NCBI GenBank assembly: GCA_946223355.1
Contig: CAMIPB010000036.1
Span: forward strand, 1 to 17,117
Reading direction: 5' to 3'
Length of the DNA stretch: 17,117 bases
From: an uncultured Corynebacterium sp.
Lineage (GTDB): Bacteria; Actinomycetota; Actinomycetes; Mycobacteriales; Mycobacteriaceae
The notes beneath the pieces are model-generated. The model did no database searches and was not told where the DNA came from. It saw nothing but the letters and a program-made list of their open reading frames with translations. Every line of letters begins with the position of its first letter. Position 1 is the stretch's first letter. Position numbers and translations under genes: made by a program. Below are positions 1 through 7,906 of this stretch, one piece after another.

Positions 1-271
1 CACGACAGTACCGAGTCCCCAGAACACCGGTACCAAAAACTCGCATCTGACACCGCTTTAATAGGAAAGCCTCAGCAGCTATGCACTACACGACTCCAAA
101 TGCGCAGGTTGTCCTCGACCCAATAGACAAACCGCCAAATCCACAAACATGGTGCCACCCTGCCACAAAAGGAGATGGCACCTGACACCGCTTCACCCAG
201 CACATCAACACAGGGGATATGCACTAAACAAACGCAGGGTTTCTCGTTTCACGGCTACCTACGTGGCGGTT
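1..271. other. Left-edge non-coding stretch
   Basis: No gene can be supported here. The stretch lies downstream of the ATP-grasp gene, which is read leftward and ends at 272. It holds two imperfectly repeated blocks about 135 bases apart, listed as a separate repeat. It also holds a weak inverted repeat, GGTGCCA at 151-157 against TGGCACC at 176-182, with an 18-base loop. That hairpin lies where a terminator for the left operon would be expected, but it has no T run on either side, so I do not call it a terminator. A short plus-strand reading frame starts at 149 but runs into the end of the ATP-grasp gene and resembles nothing I know. Confidence 0.5.
47..245. repeat. Imperfect direct repeat, two copies
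   Basis: The 12-base string CTGACACCGCTT occurs exactly at 47-58 and at 182-193. Further shared strings follow in the same order: ATGCACTA at 81 and 219, and a CGCAGG(G)TT-like stretch near 103 and 233. The spacing drifts from 135 to 138 to about 131 bases, so the copies differ by small insertions and deletions. Both copies are preceded by CCA(C)AAAA. This looks like a decayed tandem duplication or two copies of a small intergenic repeat. I cannot assign it to a known family. Confidence 0.4.
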
Positions 272-1321
272 CTAGCCAATAGCCCCGCACTCGTAGCTAT
301 CAAAATACTCAGGAAACTTCTTGCCACGAATAAGGTCAAGGTATAAACGAGCCTCAGCCTCGTAGTACATCTCGCCCAGTTCCTTGTCCGCGGCATCGAA
401 TATTTCTCCCGCATAATTTCCACCAGGGTGGGGAGTTATTTCACCTAGAAAGACCTGATCCTGCGACGCGAGAAAGTCGATTCGCAAGAAAGGGACTGGG
501 CTGGCGAGCGAAACTTTCTCAGCATAATCAAGCAAGACACTGGGAAATCCTGACGATTCTAGGCGTTTGCGGGCTCCATTCATTCGAAACTCTCCCCCTT
601 CTGGTCGATGATAGTAGAATTGATTTGCCCCTGGACTGTACGGATCGCGTTTGACCTCTTGCACCACACCAAGCCGACCGTAAAATGACCATACTTTAAA
701 GTCGTGCGAAAGCCCTCCATTGTCGGAAGTTACTGCTTGTTCCAGCTTCCAGACTGATGAGTCTCTTAGTTTGTCACTTTTGAGCTCAGCACTGGCTTCA
801 TCAAGTGATGAATAACGATGATGAGTCGAAAAGGACAAAAGCTGCAAATCGTCAGTAATATAAAAGACGCCTCTCGCGGCTGAGCCTTCTTCTGGTTTAA
901 GGACCGTATTGGGGCGAAGATTGATCTGGTAAAAAGATGCATTCTCCTGATAGATCTCGGGAACTGGTATCCCAAGCCTTATCGCAAACCGGCGGTCTGC
1001 GGACTTCGAGTTACCGCCCGGAGCAATCAATACACCTTCCTTTTTCAACGACTTCTTCCACAAACGTGTATGCGTAAGCGAAGACCTAAACGAGACTCCG
1101 ATGTCATAGCGCTCTAAATCCATCGCGAAGCGCGGCCGAATGTCCTTAACGCTCAAGGGAGAAAACGCACTTTTAAGCAGTTCCTTGCGGTCGGATCTAT
1201 CCAATTCTTTTGCATTCTTTAGCTCGCTAATGCATTGCCAAAGATCACTCTTCGCTGCATTAAACGCCCTAGTTGTCCGGCGAACTTTCCTTTCAAATTC
1301 CTCATAGGAGCTAGAGTTCAT
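272..1321 (-). CDS. TupA-like ATP-grasp ligase
   Basis: This is an ATP-grasp enzyme of 349 residues, resembling the family named after TupA, which is needed for teichuronopeptide synthesis in Bacillus halodurans. Visible landmarks are a VLKPEEGS segment with the likely ATP-binding Lys142, Glu194 in the hinge (KLEQ), a DFKVWSFYG strand from Asp207, FLRIDF around 278-283, and the metal-binding FLGEITPHPGG segment with Glu294, closed by a D..LG motif. ATP-grasp enzymes join a carboxylate to an amine through an acyl phosphate. Here the carboxylate may be a uronic acid of the polymer, which is inference. I chose the ATG at 1321 because GAGAGGA lies 7 bases before it. An ATG at 1414 would add 31 residues but has no good ribosome binding site. 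It is the last gene of the left cluster, 203 bases after the preceding gene. Confidence 0.75.
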   Translation of the reverse strand: MNSSSYEEFERKVRRTTRAFNAAKSDLWQCISELKNAKELDRSDRKELLKSAFSPLSVKDIRPRFAMDLERYDIGVSFRSSLTHTRLWKKSLKKEGVLIAPGGNSKSADRRFAIRLGIPVPEIYQENASFYQINLRPNTVLKPEEGSAARGVFYITDDLQLLSFSTHHRYSSLDEASAELKSDKLRDSSVWKLEQAVTSDNGGLSHDFKVWSFYGRLGVVQEVKRDPYSPGANQFYYHRPEGGEFRMNGARKRLESSGFPSVLLDYAEKVSLASPVPFLRIDFLASQDQVFLGEITPHPGGNYAGEIFDAADKELGEMYYEAEARLYLDLIRGKKFPEYFDSYECGAIG

Positions 1322-1328
1322 GAGGCAA

Positions 1329-1335
1329 TCCTCTC
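1329..1335 (-). promoter_or_regulatory. Ribosome binding site deciding the ATP-grasp start
   Basis: On the minus strand GAGAGGA sits 7 bases before the ATG at 1321. The upstream ATG codons at 1414 and 1411 have only a weak AAAG-like stretch in front of them, so the shorter protein is preferred. The 203-base gap to the preceding gene leaves room for a promoter, but I could not assign boxes with confidence. Confidence 0.6.
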
Positions 1336-1524
1336 CCTTTAAACACAATATGTATGACACACTAGTAACTTCCGGCAGCGCTCCGCCTTTTATGACAACG
1401 GCCACGTCCATCACACTTTACAAGTATGCACCAAGACCGAAGGCAATTACGAAGAACAGAGGGCAGTTTTCAAACCACTCCCCACCTTTTGTGAGCTATA
1501 CAGACCAGAAAGCCGAAGCGTTAT

Positions 1525-2484
1525 TTAAATGAACCGGTTTTTAATCAGCCAAATACGCCGCCGAATTACACGACTAACATCTTGACCTAGCCCAGCAAGA
1601 GCAGCTCGATTCAGATGCGTTCGCACCACAGCAGCCGAACGCGATATCGGAAAATCCTCCATTTCGAAAGAGATCGATTGAAATTCAGAAACTGCGGCAT
1701 CGCCAGCCACGGGTAACTGCCGGTAGTTACGATAGCGCTTGCCTAAATCGTCAGAAGGCTTATCCACACCGGAATCTTGGCTTAAATGCATCGTGTGAAC
1801 ATATGATATCTGCCTAGCATCTAGGATTACTGGATTCTTCTCATCGGTTCTAGGATGGGCGATCGGCCTAGGTTGTACTATTTTTCCGCGCGGATCAGTT
1901 TTACAGATTTTCAGCAGCCCCAACGCTATCTTCGGACGATTTTCGATTCTGGGACCGAAGAATTTCCCTTCAGAGTAGAAGGCCTGAATACCCTTCGCCA
2001 AAGAAACCACCATCCCGGCAAATTCAGGTTTCAAATACCTTGAACACTGATCAAAATAGCTCGGCGCGAGTATATCGTCATCATCCAATCGGTAAACCCC
2101 ATAGACAGCATTCTTGCCAAAAGCCTTGGCGCCATAATCAATTAGATTGAGGCCCTTCCGATTCGTCGAAGTCCGTAAATCTAACTTGATCCAAGAATAC
2201 CTCTCCGATGCTTCCCTTAGCATAGCTTTATATTTCGACGGTAGCTCATCGGAGTAGCTCACGACATGCACCAAGTTTACTTCTTTTGCTGCTTGCTCCA
2301 AGATCGGCAAAGAGATTTCAAAGAATATATGTGCACGCTGCCGAAGGCGATGCTCATCAAATAGAGCCTCCCTATACGGGTCTCTTCCAGAATCGTCTTC
2401 CCTCTTCTGCCTTGTCATTCGCCAAGAGCTCGAATCCGGTTCGTAGAGACTGAACCGAGTGTGACCTAGAAAATTGTAAGACAC
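1525..2484 (-). CDS. Glycosyltransferase, putative rhamnosyltransferase family
   Basis: This protein of 319 residues fits the family described as putative rhamnosyl transferase (PF11316 type). Its N-terminus reads HTRFSLYEPDSSSW at 8-21, followed by LFDEHRLRQRAHIFFEISLP at 41-60, VSYSDELPSKY at 75-85, and a metal-binding RLDDDD cluster at 132-137. These are the usual landmarks of that family, whose fold is GT-A-like with the acidic cluster holding the nucleotide-sugar metal. There is no signal peptide or membrane segment, so it is probably cytoplasmic and acts on the lipid-linked chain. The ATG follows GAGGA by 8 bases and lies 22 bases after the end of the upstream GT2/GT-B gene, so the two are probably cotranscribed. 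The true donor sugar cannot be read from the sequence. No dTDP-rhamnose synthesis genes are in this window. Confidence 0.75.
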   Translation of the reverse strand: MSYNFLGHTRFSLYEPDSSSWRMTRQKREDDSGRDPYREALFDEHRLRQRAHIFFEISLPILEQAAKEVNLVHVVSYSDELPSKYKAMLREASERYSWIKLDLRTSTNRKGLNLIDYGAKAFGKNAVYGVYRLDDDDILAPSYFDQCSRYLKPEFAGMVVSLAKGIQAFYSEGKFFGPRIENRPKIALGLLKICKTDPRGKIVQPRPIAHPRTDEKNPVILDARQISYVHTMHLSQDSGVDKPSDDLGKRYRNYRQLPVAGDAAVSEFQSISFEMEDFPISRSAAVVRTHLNRAALAGLGQDVSRVIRRRIWLIKNRFI

Positions 2485-2506
2485 AGGTTTTCCTCATTCA
2501 TATCGT

Positions 2507-5080
2507 TCAAAGCGAAGCAAGTATTTGCGTAATCTGCGAGCTGAATGCTTCTCGACTAAAGCGCTCTTTCAAAACCTGCGCGGCTACGCGTTGCTGTTCG
2601 GCATACAAATCCCAATCCTCGTAATACTTTCGAACCAAGCCCTCAACGTCCGCGGCTTCGCAATAGACCGCAGCTCTTCCAAACACTTGTTGGAACTGCC
2701 GGGGAAGTATTACTACCAAGTTTGCGGCAATTGCTTCGAGAATTGATCGCCCAAAGGCTTCCACCGCTTGAGAATTTTGGAAAAACACATAGAAATCAAG
2801 AGAGTCCAAGAAATCATAGACTCCCATCGCATCCCGTTCTAACACGGTCCAGTTGTCCGGGAAATCTTGCGTTTTTAGAAGTCGAGAAGGGGCCTTCCCA
2901 CCTCCCATGACTCGCACCTGGATATCGCTCGAAAGAGGGTACGCCAAGCCGATAAGTTCCTTGCTTTCCGGCCATTTCATTTCATTATCTCGAGAATGAC
3001 GCCCGATGACGGGTCTATTCCCCCGCTTTTGACGAGGTATCGATGTGTGCCATTCATTTAGCGCAAGAATTCCAGGAAAGTCGAATGGCTCCAACTCATG
3101 CTTCGCCAAATATACTTCGATAGCTTCCCGCACCTGGGGCCCTTGTGGTACCCAAGTAACTGATCTCGTGAAGCAGACCTGTGCTTTTTCATGACAATCG
3201 CGGACTAAATACCTAATGTCGGACCCATCGAGTTCTGATGGTGCTTGGTTTGCTGTAATGAACATCCTCTTAATACGAAGCGCCGTTGGCTGGTCCGCCA
3301 TGAACTGCAAAATCGGAGGATATCTAAGTATAAGAAGATCAATATCTATGGCATCATCAAATAAAACTTCATCCACATAGCCAGAATTTATTAATCCTTG
3401 GATCTGTGGTGCCAAGAAATCCACTTTCGTAGACATGAAGCGTCCTGCCTCCAGATGAAGGACAGCAACGGTCATCCCAGCTGACTTCAACGCATGAATC
3501 TCTTCGAGCATCGACTTTTGTGGCCCGCCCCACTTGCGCCAATCGCCAGCGAGGACTACCTGGTAGGATTTCTGGCCGCTGTTCAAGACCCTAAATCTTC
3601 GAGGTACCGCAACCTCCGGAAGAACACCTTGCACCACGTCAAGGTCATGCGGCTGTGAATTGGCGTGCCAATGTTCATACGATGATTTGAACTGGTTTCG
3701 AGCGGGATGGCTCCAACCAGCTGCAAATTCACTTCGCGACAGACTGTCTGCCAGTATCCGCACTATAGTCAAAGGCAGTCGGATCGGCTGCACTTTTTTC
3801 TGAAATCTTTTTTCAATTCGTTTTGCAACCTCAGTATCAGCGGCTTTTCGTGTCTCTAAAAAGCCTCCAATCTTCTTTAGATCTGCAGTCCTGACCATCA
3901 GCGATGAGGCGTTGCTATTTATAGATTTATATCCCAGCCGGAGCCGACTCAACTCCTCATTACAAAGAAGTGCATCTACCCGACATCCAATAGCAGTTGG
4001 GTTCTCCCTCATGAACCTAACTTGGTGTTCTAGCCGCTGAGGGTGAGACCAGTCGTCGTCGTCTTGCCCAGTGTAGAACTCACCGTTTGCCTCAAATAGG
4101 CCTACGTTTCGCGCCGCGTAGGTCCCTGAATTCTGCTCCAGCTGAATCACACGAACGCGGGGGTCCAAGGCTTGCAGCTCATCAAATACATCCTGGTAAT
4201 CGTCCCCCGAGGCGTCGTCAACAATAATGAGTTCAATCTGCTTCAATGTCTGTTGCAAAATTGAGCGTGCCGACGTCAGAATCTGTCGGGATTCCGGTTT
4301 ATAAGCTGTCATCACTACAGAAACTACTGGGACACCGCTACCCTTCGCTTTAACCATGTCCGCTTCGTCTCGGCGAACTGTTAAAGCATCGAAAGGCACC
4401 AAATTAACCGTTCGCTCCAAACCGACTGGCCAAAGTTCATTCTCGAAAAAAACCTTATTGAACGACCTCAACCATTCGTCCACCTCAAGATCGGAAACTG
4501 ACTGGCTGGAGTTGGTTCCGAACGGAGAAATGAGCTCGGCTTCCAAGTAAGAATACTCATGAAGACGAATATCCTTCCACTTCGCCAAAAGATCGGCGGC
4601 ATGGTCCTTCTCCCCTTCAAGCAATGAATATTGGACTTCGAGGAGTCGAGCCTTTTTATTCTTTCTATCCGCAGGTCTAGCCCGGTTAACAGCCGAAAGC
4701 AGCCAAGCCCCGACCCTTCTGTCGCGCTCATCGGCACCACTAAGCAAGATTAACCTAGCAATATCTTCAATTGGTTTTGCCGAGTAAGTATCGCTCCTCC
4801 CCTTGCCAAAGAGACGGTCTTCGAGGCCGCGCACCCCAGCAGAGGAATACGTATAAGCAGCAAGTGCTCTCAACTCATCCCATACCAGTCGATTTCCGCT
4901 GGCTTCCATCGCCAATATATCGAGATACTCCAGCGATTGGTTGCGGATGGCAGTAGCGAAGGCCGCATTCGGACGTCGTTTTGAAATCTCCGCATAGTCT
5001 GCCAGTAAATCACGCTTTTTTAAATCAAATCGATCCCGAATTGATAGATATTTAGAGAAATTATCTTGCCACGTCTTCAT
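2507..5080 (-). CDS. Bifunctional glycosyltransferase, GT2 fused to GT-B
   Basis: This protein of 857 residues has three parts. Residues 1 to about 245 are a helical region without a recognised fold. Residues 251 to about 450 are a GT2 (GT-A fold) domain with VVSVVMTAY at its start, Asp288-Asp289 in IIVDDAS, and a DDDDW metal-binding cluster at 340-344. Residues from about 505 to the end are a GT-B domain (GT4-like), with the E-x7-E pair at Glu774 and Glu782 near the donor site. Each domain would transfer one sugar, so one polypeptide may add two different residues to the chain. It has no membrane segment. The ATG follows GGAAG by about 7 bases. The gene lies 45 bases after a larger paralogue with the same order of domains, and the two probably arose by duplication. 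Donor and acceptor are unknown. Confidence 0.8.
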   Translation of the reverse strand: MKTWQDNFSKYLSIRDRFDLKKRDLLADYAEISKRRPNAAFATAIRNQSLEYLDILAMEASGNRLVWDELRALAAYTYSSAGVRGLEDRLFGKGRSDTYSAKPIEDIARLILLSGADERDRRVGAWLLSAVNRARPADRKNKKARLLEVQYSLLEGEKDHAADLLAKWKDIRLHEYSYLEAELISPFGTNSSQSVSDLEVDEWLRSFNKVFFENELWPVGLERTVNLVPFDALTVRRDEADMVKAKGSGVPVVSVVMTAYKPESRQILTSARSILQQTLKQIELIIVDDASGDDYQDVFDELQALDPRVRVIQLEQNSGTYAARNVGLFEANGEFYTGQDDDDWSHPQRLEHQVRFMRENPTAIGCRVDALLCNEELSRLRLGYKSINSNASSLMVRTADLKKIGGFLETRKAADTEVAKRIEKRFQKKVQPIRLPLTIVRILADSLSRSEFAAGWSHPARNQFKSSYEHWHANSQPHDLDVVQGVLPEVAVPRRFRVLNSGQKSYQVVLAGDWRKWGGPQKSMLEEIHALKSAGMTVAVLHLEAGRFMSTKVDFLAPQIQGLINSGYVDEVLFDDAIDIDLLILRYPPILQFMADQPTALRIKRMFITANQAPSELDGSDIRYLVRDCHEKAQVCFTRSVTWVPQGPQVREAIEVYLAKHELEPFDFPGILALNEWHTSIPRQKRGNRPVIGRHSRDNEMKWPESKELIGLAYPLSSDIQVRVMGGGKAPSRLLKTQDFPDNWTVLERDAMGVYDFLDSLDFYVFFQNSQAVEAFGRSILEAIAANLVVILPRQFQQVFGRAAVYCEAADVEGLVRKYYEDWDLYAEQQRVAAQVLKERFSREAFSSQITQILASL

Positions 5081-5125
5081 TTAGTTACTTCCGCCTAGAT
5101 CTGTTTCGTGAGCTTCGCTGAGTCC

Positions 5126-7906
5126 CTAACTAACGGTCAACTCTCGCATAAGTTCGCCCGGACTCCACATCTTCTCAACGAACGCGTGCCCTCTGTCTGC
5201 TTGCTCTTGATAAAGAAACTTGTCCCGCCAAAGTCTAGTGATTACGCCGGCGACATTCTTCGGAGATGAATAAATGGCGGAGCTACCGAAAACGGAGCTG
5301 TAACGGTAAGGCAGTATGACAACCTTTCCGGATGCTTGCGCTTCTAGAACCCCTTCTACTAAAGAAAGCCCCCGCTCTTCGCCAAAAGGAATCCAGAAGT
5401 CGATTGAGTCCAGGAACTTAGCGAAGTCCTGACTTTCAGGTGCCACATAGTGAGAGGTGCTCAATATTCCCGTCGCCTTTTCTGAAAGAGAGGGTGCTGA
5501 CCCATACATTAATACTTGCCATGAGGAATTCTGTCCATAAATTGCGCAGATATCGGCAAATTGCGCGGGCCACATTGCTTTCTGAGAGTTTTTGCGGTCC
5601 GAGCACCGGCCGACAACTGGGATATCACGCCATTCTCGAGCAGAAGAACTTTCTGTTTTGAGTGTAAGCGCACTTTGCCAGATCCTTTTTCCGGGCGAGT
5701 TGAAACTCTCAATTTCGAGTCCTGGAAATAAGTTCTCAGCATTACGGACGACGGTCGATTCATCATATAGCTTTCTTAATTCGCTAGCTACAGATTCTCG
5801 CCAAAGAATCGCAAGCGTGACAACTTCCAAACTACAGGCTAAGTTCTCGACAAACTGCAATACTGAGGGGTCCGGCACTATCATTTTTGAAACCGAGGCG
5901 GAATCCTTTAGTGAAAGAACCTCAATGTCGGGGTGTTCTGCCAACAGTAGAGTTTCCTCTGACGGGACACCGTTAGCATCAGAGTGGGGCGAAAAAAGAT
6001 TGAGCAGCCCTACTCGCAGACCGTTATCTGCCGCGATACGCGCATCTCTTAGGACCTTGTGTTGTTGGAAGTCCTCCAAGGAGAAGTCCGCAGCAACGAC
6101 CATGTCAAAAAGCCCTAGGTGCTTACGCCTCATTCCGGCGCGCATATTTGCTGGGGTTGATATCCCCTGAACCGTTTCTTGACTTGGCCAAGTCATGGTT
6201 TTGTGAGCTCGGGTAAAAGACGCATGATAGAACAGTCGGGACGGATCTTGGTATCCTCTGCTTATTTCACCTGCTGTCAACGACTGATCGTGCGTTCTAG
6301 TAAATGACAAAGGCAAGGGGCATACTGTCGCGACCTTCGTATCCCCAAATCGCTCAACGCGCTTTTTAAACTCTTCATCCGCGCCGCGGTTAATTTCGTG
6401 CCATCCGCCCAGCGCCTCAATCATGCTCCTCTCGAGCATCAAAGAAGAGTAGTTCGCCTGAATGTACTTGGGATTGGAATTAATCCGAGTAAACTTCATA
6501 TCCTCCGTGACTCTGATATGACGCGAGACACAAGCTTTGACTTTCGGATTGTTTATTAAATATTGCGCTTGAATTGCGAGCTTCTCAGGGTGTGACCAAT
6601 CATCGTCATCATGGACTGTCACGTACTGACCAGTTGCATGTTGCAACCCAAGGTTACGAGCGGGGTATGCCCCTCGATTTTCTCCTTGCTCTAGCAGCAG
6701 GACATCCTCATATTTTCCGCAAATATCGCGGAGCTCGCAAGTGTTTTCTGGGCTGGACCCATCATCAACGACAATGATCTCAATGTTTTTCCAAGATTGG
6801 TTGACAAGTGACCGCAGTGTTGTTTCAATCCTCGTAGCTCCCTCAAAGGTGGGGACAATCACCGTGATCTTGGGCCCGTTGATAGTCCTTGGCTCGGCCA
6901 AATCCGACGCCAAATTATCGATGCTCAATTTCGAATCTTGGTCTTGTAAACGGAGGCCCGGCAAGCCTTTACGCTTGTACACGGCTGAGACGTGATGAAG
7001 CCAGTCTTCGAAATTCCCTTCCTGGCTGTGCAGTTGATTGGCAATCGTAAACTCCGTTTGCAGCGGAGCCTGCATTCGCTTGTTTTCTCTCTGGCATAGT
7101 GCGACAGCCTCTTTGTATTTTCCCTGTAGTTCCAGTACCTCAGAGAAGAGAATTAGATCTCGCGAGCCCAATGCCGAGGCATGATTCAATGCAAAAAACG
7201 CGTAATAAAGGTATTCCGCAGTTTGCAGGTCGTGTTGACTAAATCTCTGATTTGAAATCACCCTTGCCAGAGCAGCTACGGACTTCCAGTTCCATGTCTC
7301 TACAGCACGCAGGGCCTCATCATCACCGGCTTCGCATTCTTCAAGTTTAGTTACTAAGGAGCTAAGCCCCCCAGATAGGCCTGTAGCTTGGAACGCTAAG
7401 CTGTCTCTCACGGAGATACTCCGGTTACGAAGCGCAAATTTTTCTAGCGTACCGACCGAAGATGCATGCACGCTTCCCACATATTCAACACAATCTGCAG
7501 GAACAGGGCTTAAAACCAACGATTGAGTTGAATCGCTTGAGCTTCTTGTTCGATTCGATATTTCATTCGGATTTGATAAGTCGTTTTTCCTGTTCCCAGA
7601 ATTAGTTATGCCGCCAAAAGACGACGAGTCCTTTCGTCTTGACTCCGAACCAACCTCATGGTTTGTCCGTGCTCCTAAAAAGCTGTCCTTAAGTTCCTTG
7701 GTAGCGGACCGAATTTCAAGCAATACTTTGCTGATGCGCCCTACCGTTTTCACCAAATAGCGGTGAATAACAGCGGAAAGGATAACCAAGACGACGAGCA
7801 ACAGAAAGATTGTGGCCACGCTAAAATCGATGCGCCAAAAAGAAAAAACCATGCCGGCGAGCGCGAGGCCAAGCCCTCCTGCCGCTAGTAATTCTGACTT
7901 GTTCAT
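5126..7906 (-). CDS. Membrane-anchored bifunctional glycosyltransferase, GT2 fused to GT-B
   Basis: This protein of 926 residues is a longer paralogue of the next gene downstream. Two hydrophobic segments (about 7-25 and 28-50) form an N-terminal membrane hairpin. A basic helical stretch and a Ser/Asn-rich linker (about 80-135) follow, then a helical region to about 340. The GT2 domain spans about 346-545, with Asp381-Asp382 in VVDDGSS and a HDDDDW metal cluster at 432-437. A GT-B domain runs from about 600 to the end. Aligned with its sister on LEA and VVILP, the first glutamate of E-x7-E is Leu847, while the second (Glu855) is kept. The GT-B half may therefore be altered or inactive. The ATG overlaps the previous stop as ATGA and follows AAAGG by 7 bases, so translation is probably coupled. 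It probably docks the chain-building enzymes at the inner membrane face. Confidence 0.8.
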   Translation of the reverse strand: MNKSELLAAGGLGLALAGMVFSFWRIDFSVATIFLLLVVLVILSAVIHRYLVKTVGRISKVLLEIRSATKELKDSFLGARTNHEVGSESRRKDSSSFGGITNSGNRKNDLSNPNEISNRTRSSSDSTQSLVLSPVPADCVEYVGSVHASSVGTLEKFALRNRSISVRDSLAFQATGLSGGLSSLVTKLEECEAGDDEALRAVETWNWKSVAALARVISNQRFSQHDLQTAEYLYYAFFALNHASALGSRDLILFSEVLELQGKYKEAVALCQRENKRMQAPLQTEFTIANQLHSQEGNFEDWLHHVSAVYKRKGLPGLRLQDQDSKLSIDNLASDLAEPRTINGPKITVIVPTFEGATRIETTLRSLVNQSWKNIEIIVVDDGSSPENTCELRDICGKYEDVLLLEQGENRGAYPARNLGLQHATGQYVTVHDDDDWSHPEKLAIQAQYLINNPKVKACVSRHIRVTEDMKFTRINSNPKYIQANYSSLMLERSMIEALGGWHEINRGADEEFKKRVERFGDTKVATVCPLPLSFTRTHDQSLTAGEISRGYQDPSRLFYHASFTRAHKTMTWPSQETVQGISTPANMRAGMRRKHLGLFDMVVAADFSLEDFQQHKVLRDARIAADNGLRVGLLNLFSPHSDANGVPSEETLLLAEHPDIEVLSLKDSASVSKMIVPDPSVLQFVENLACSLEVVTLAILWRESVASELRKLYDESTVVRNAENLFPGLEIESFNSPGKRIWQSALTLKTESSSAREWRDIPVVGRCSDRKNSQKAMWPAQFADICAIYGQNSSWQVLMYGSAPSLSEKATGILSTSHYVAPESQDFAKFLDSIDFWIPFGEERGLSLVEGVLEAQASGKVVILPYRYSSVFGSSAIYSSPKNVAGVITRLWRDKFLYQEQADRGHAFVEKMWSPGELMRELTVS

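Noticed and set aside
151..182. Hairpin as terminator of the left cluster
   Set aside because: The stem is only 7 bp with an 18-base loop and no T run follows on the minus strand.
149..346. Small plus-strand frame of 65 codons at the left edge
   Set aside because: It overlaps the end of the well-supported ATP-grasp gene on the other strand, has no clear ribosome binding site and resembles no protein I know.
5592..6170. Plus-strand frame of 192 codons
   Set aside because: It is entirely antisense to the GT-B part of the 926-residue glycosyltransferase and has a low-complexity Ser/Arg-rich product typical of a shadow frame.
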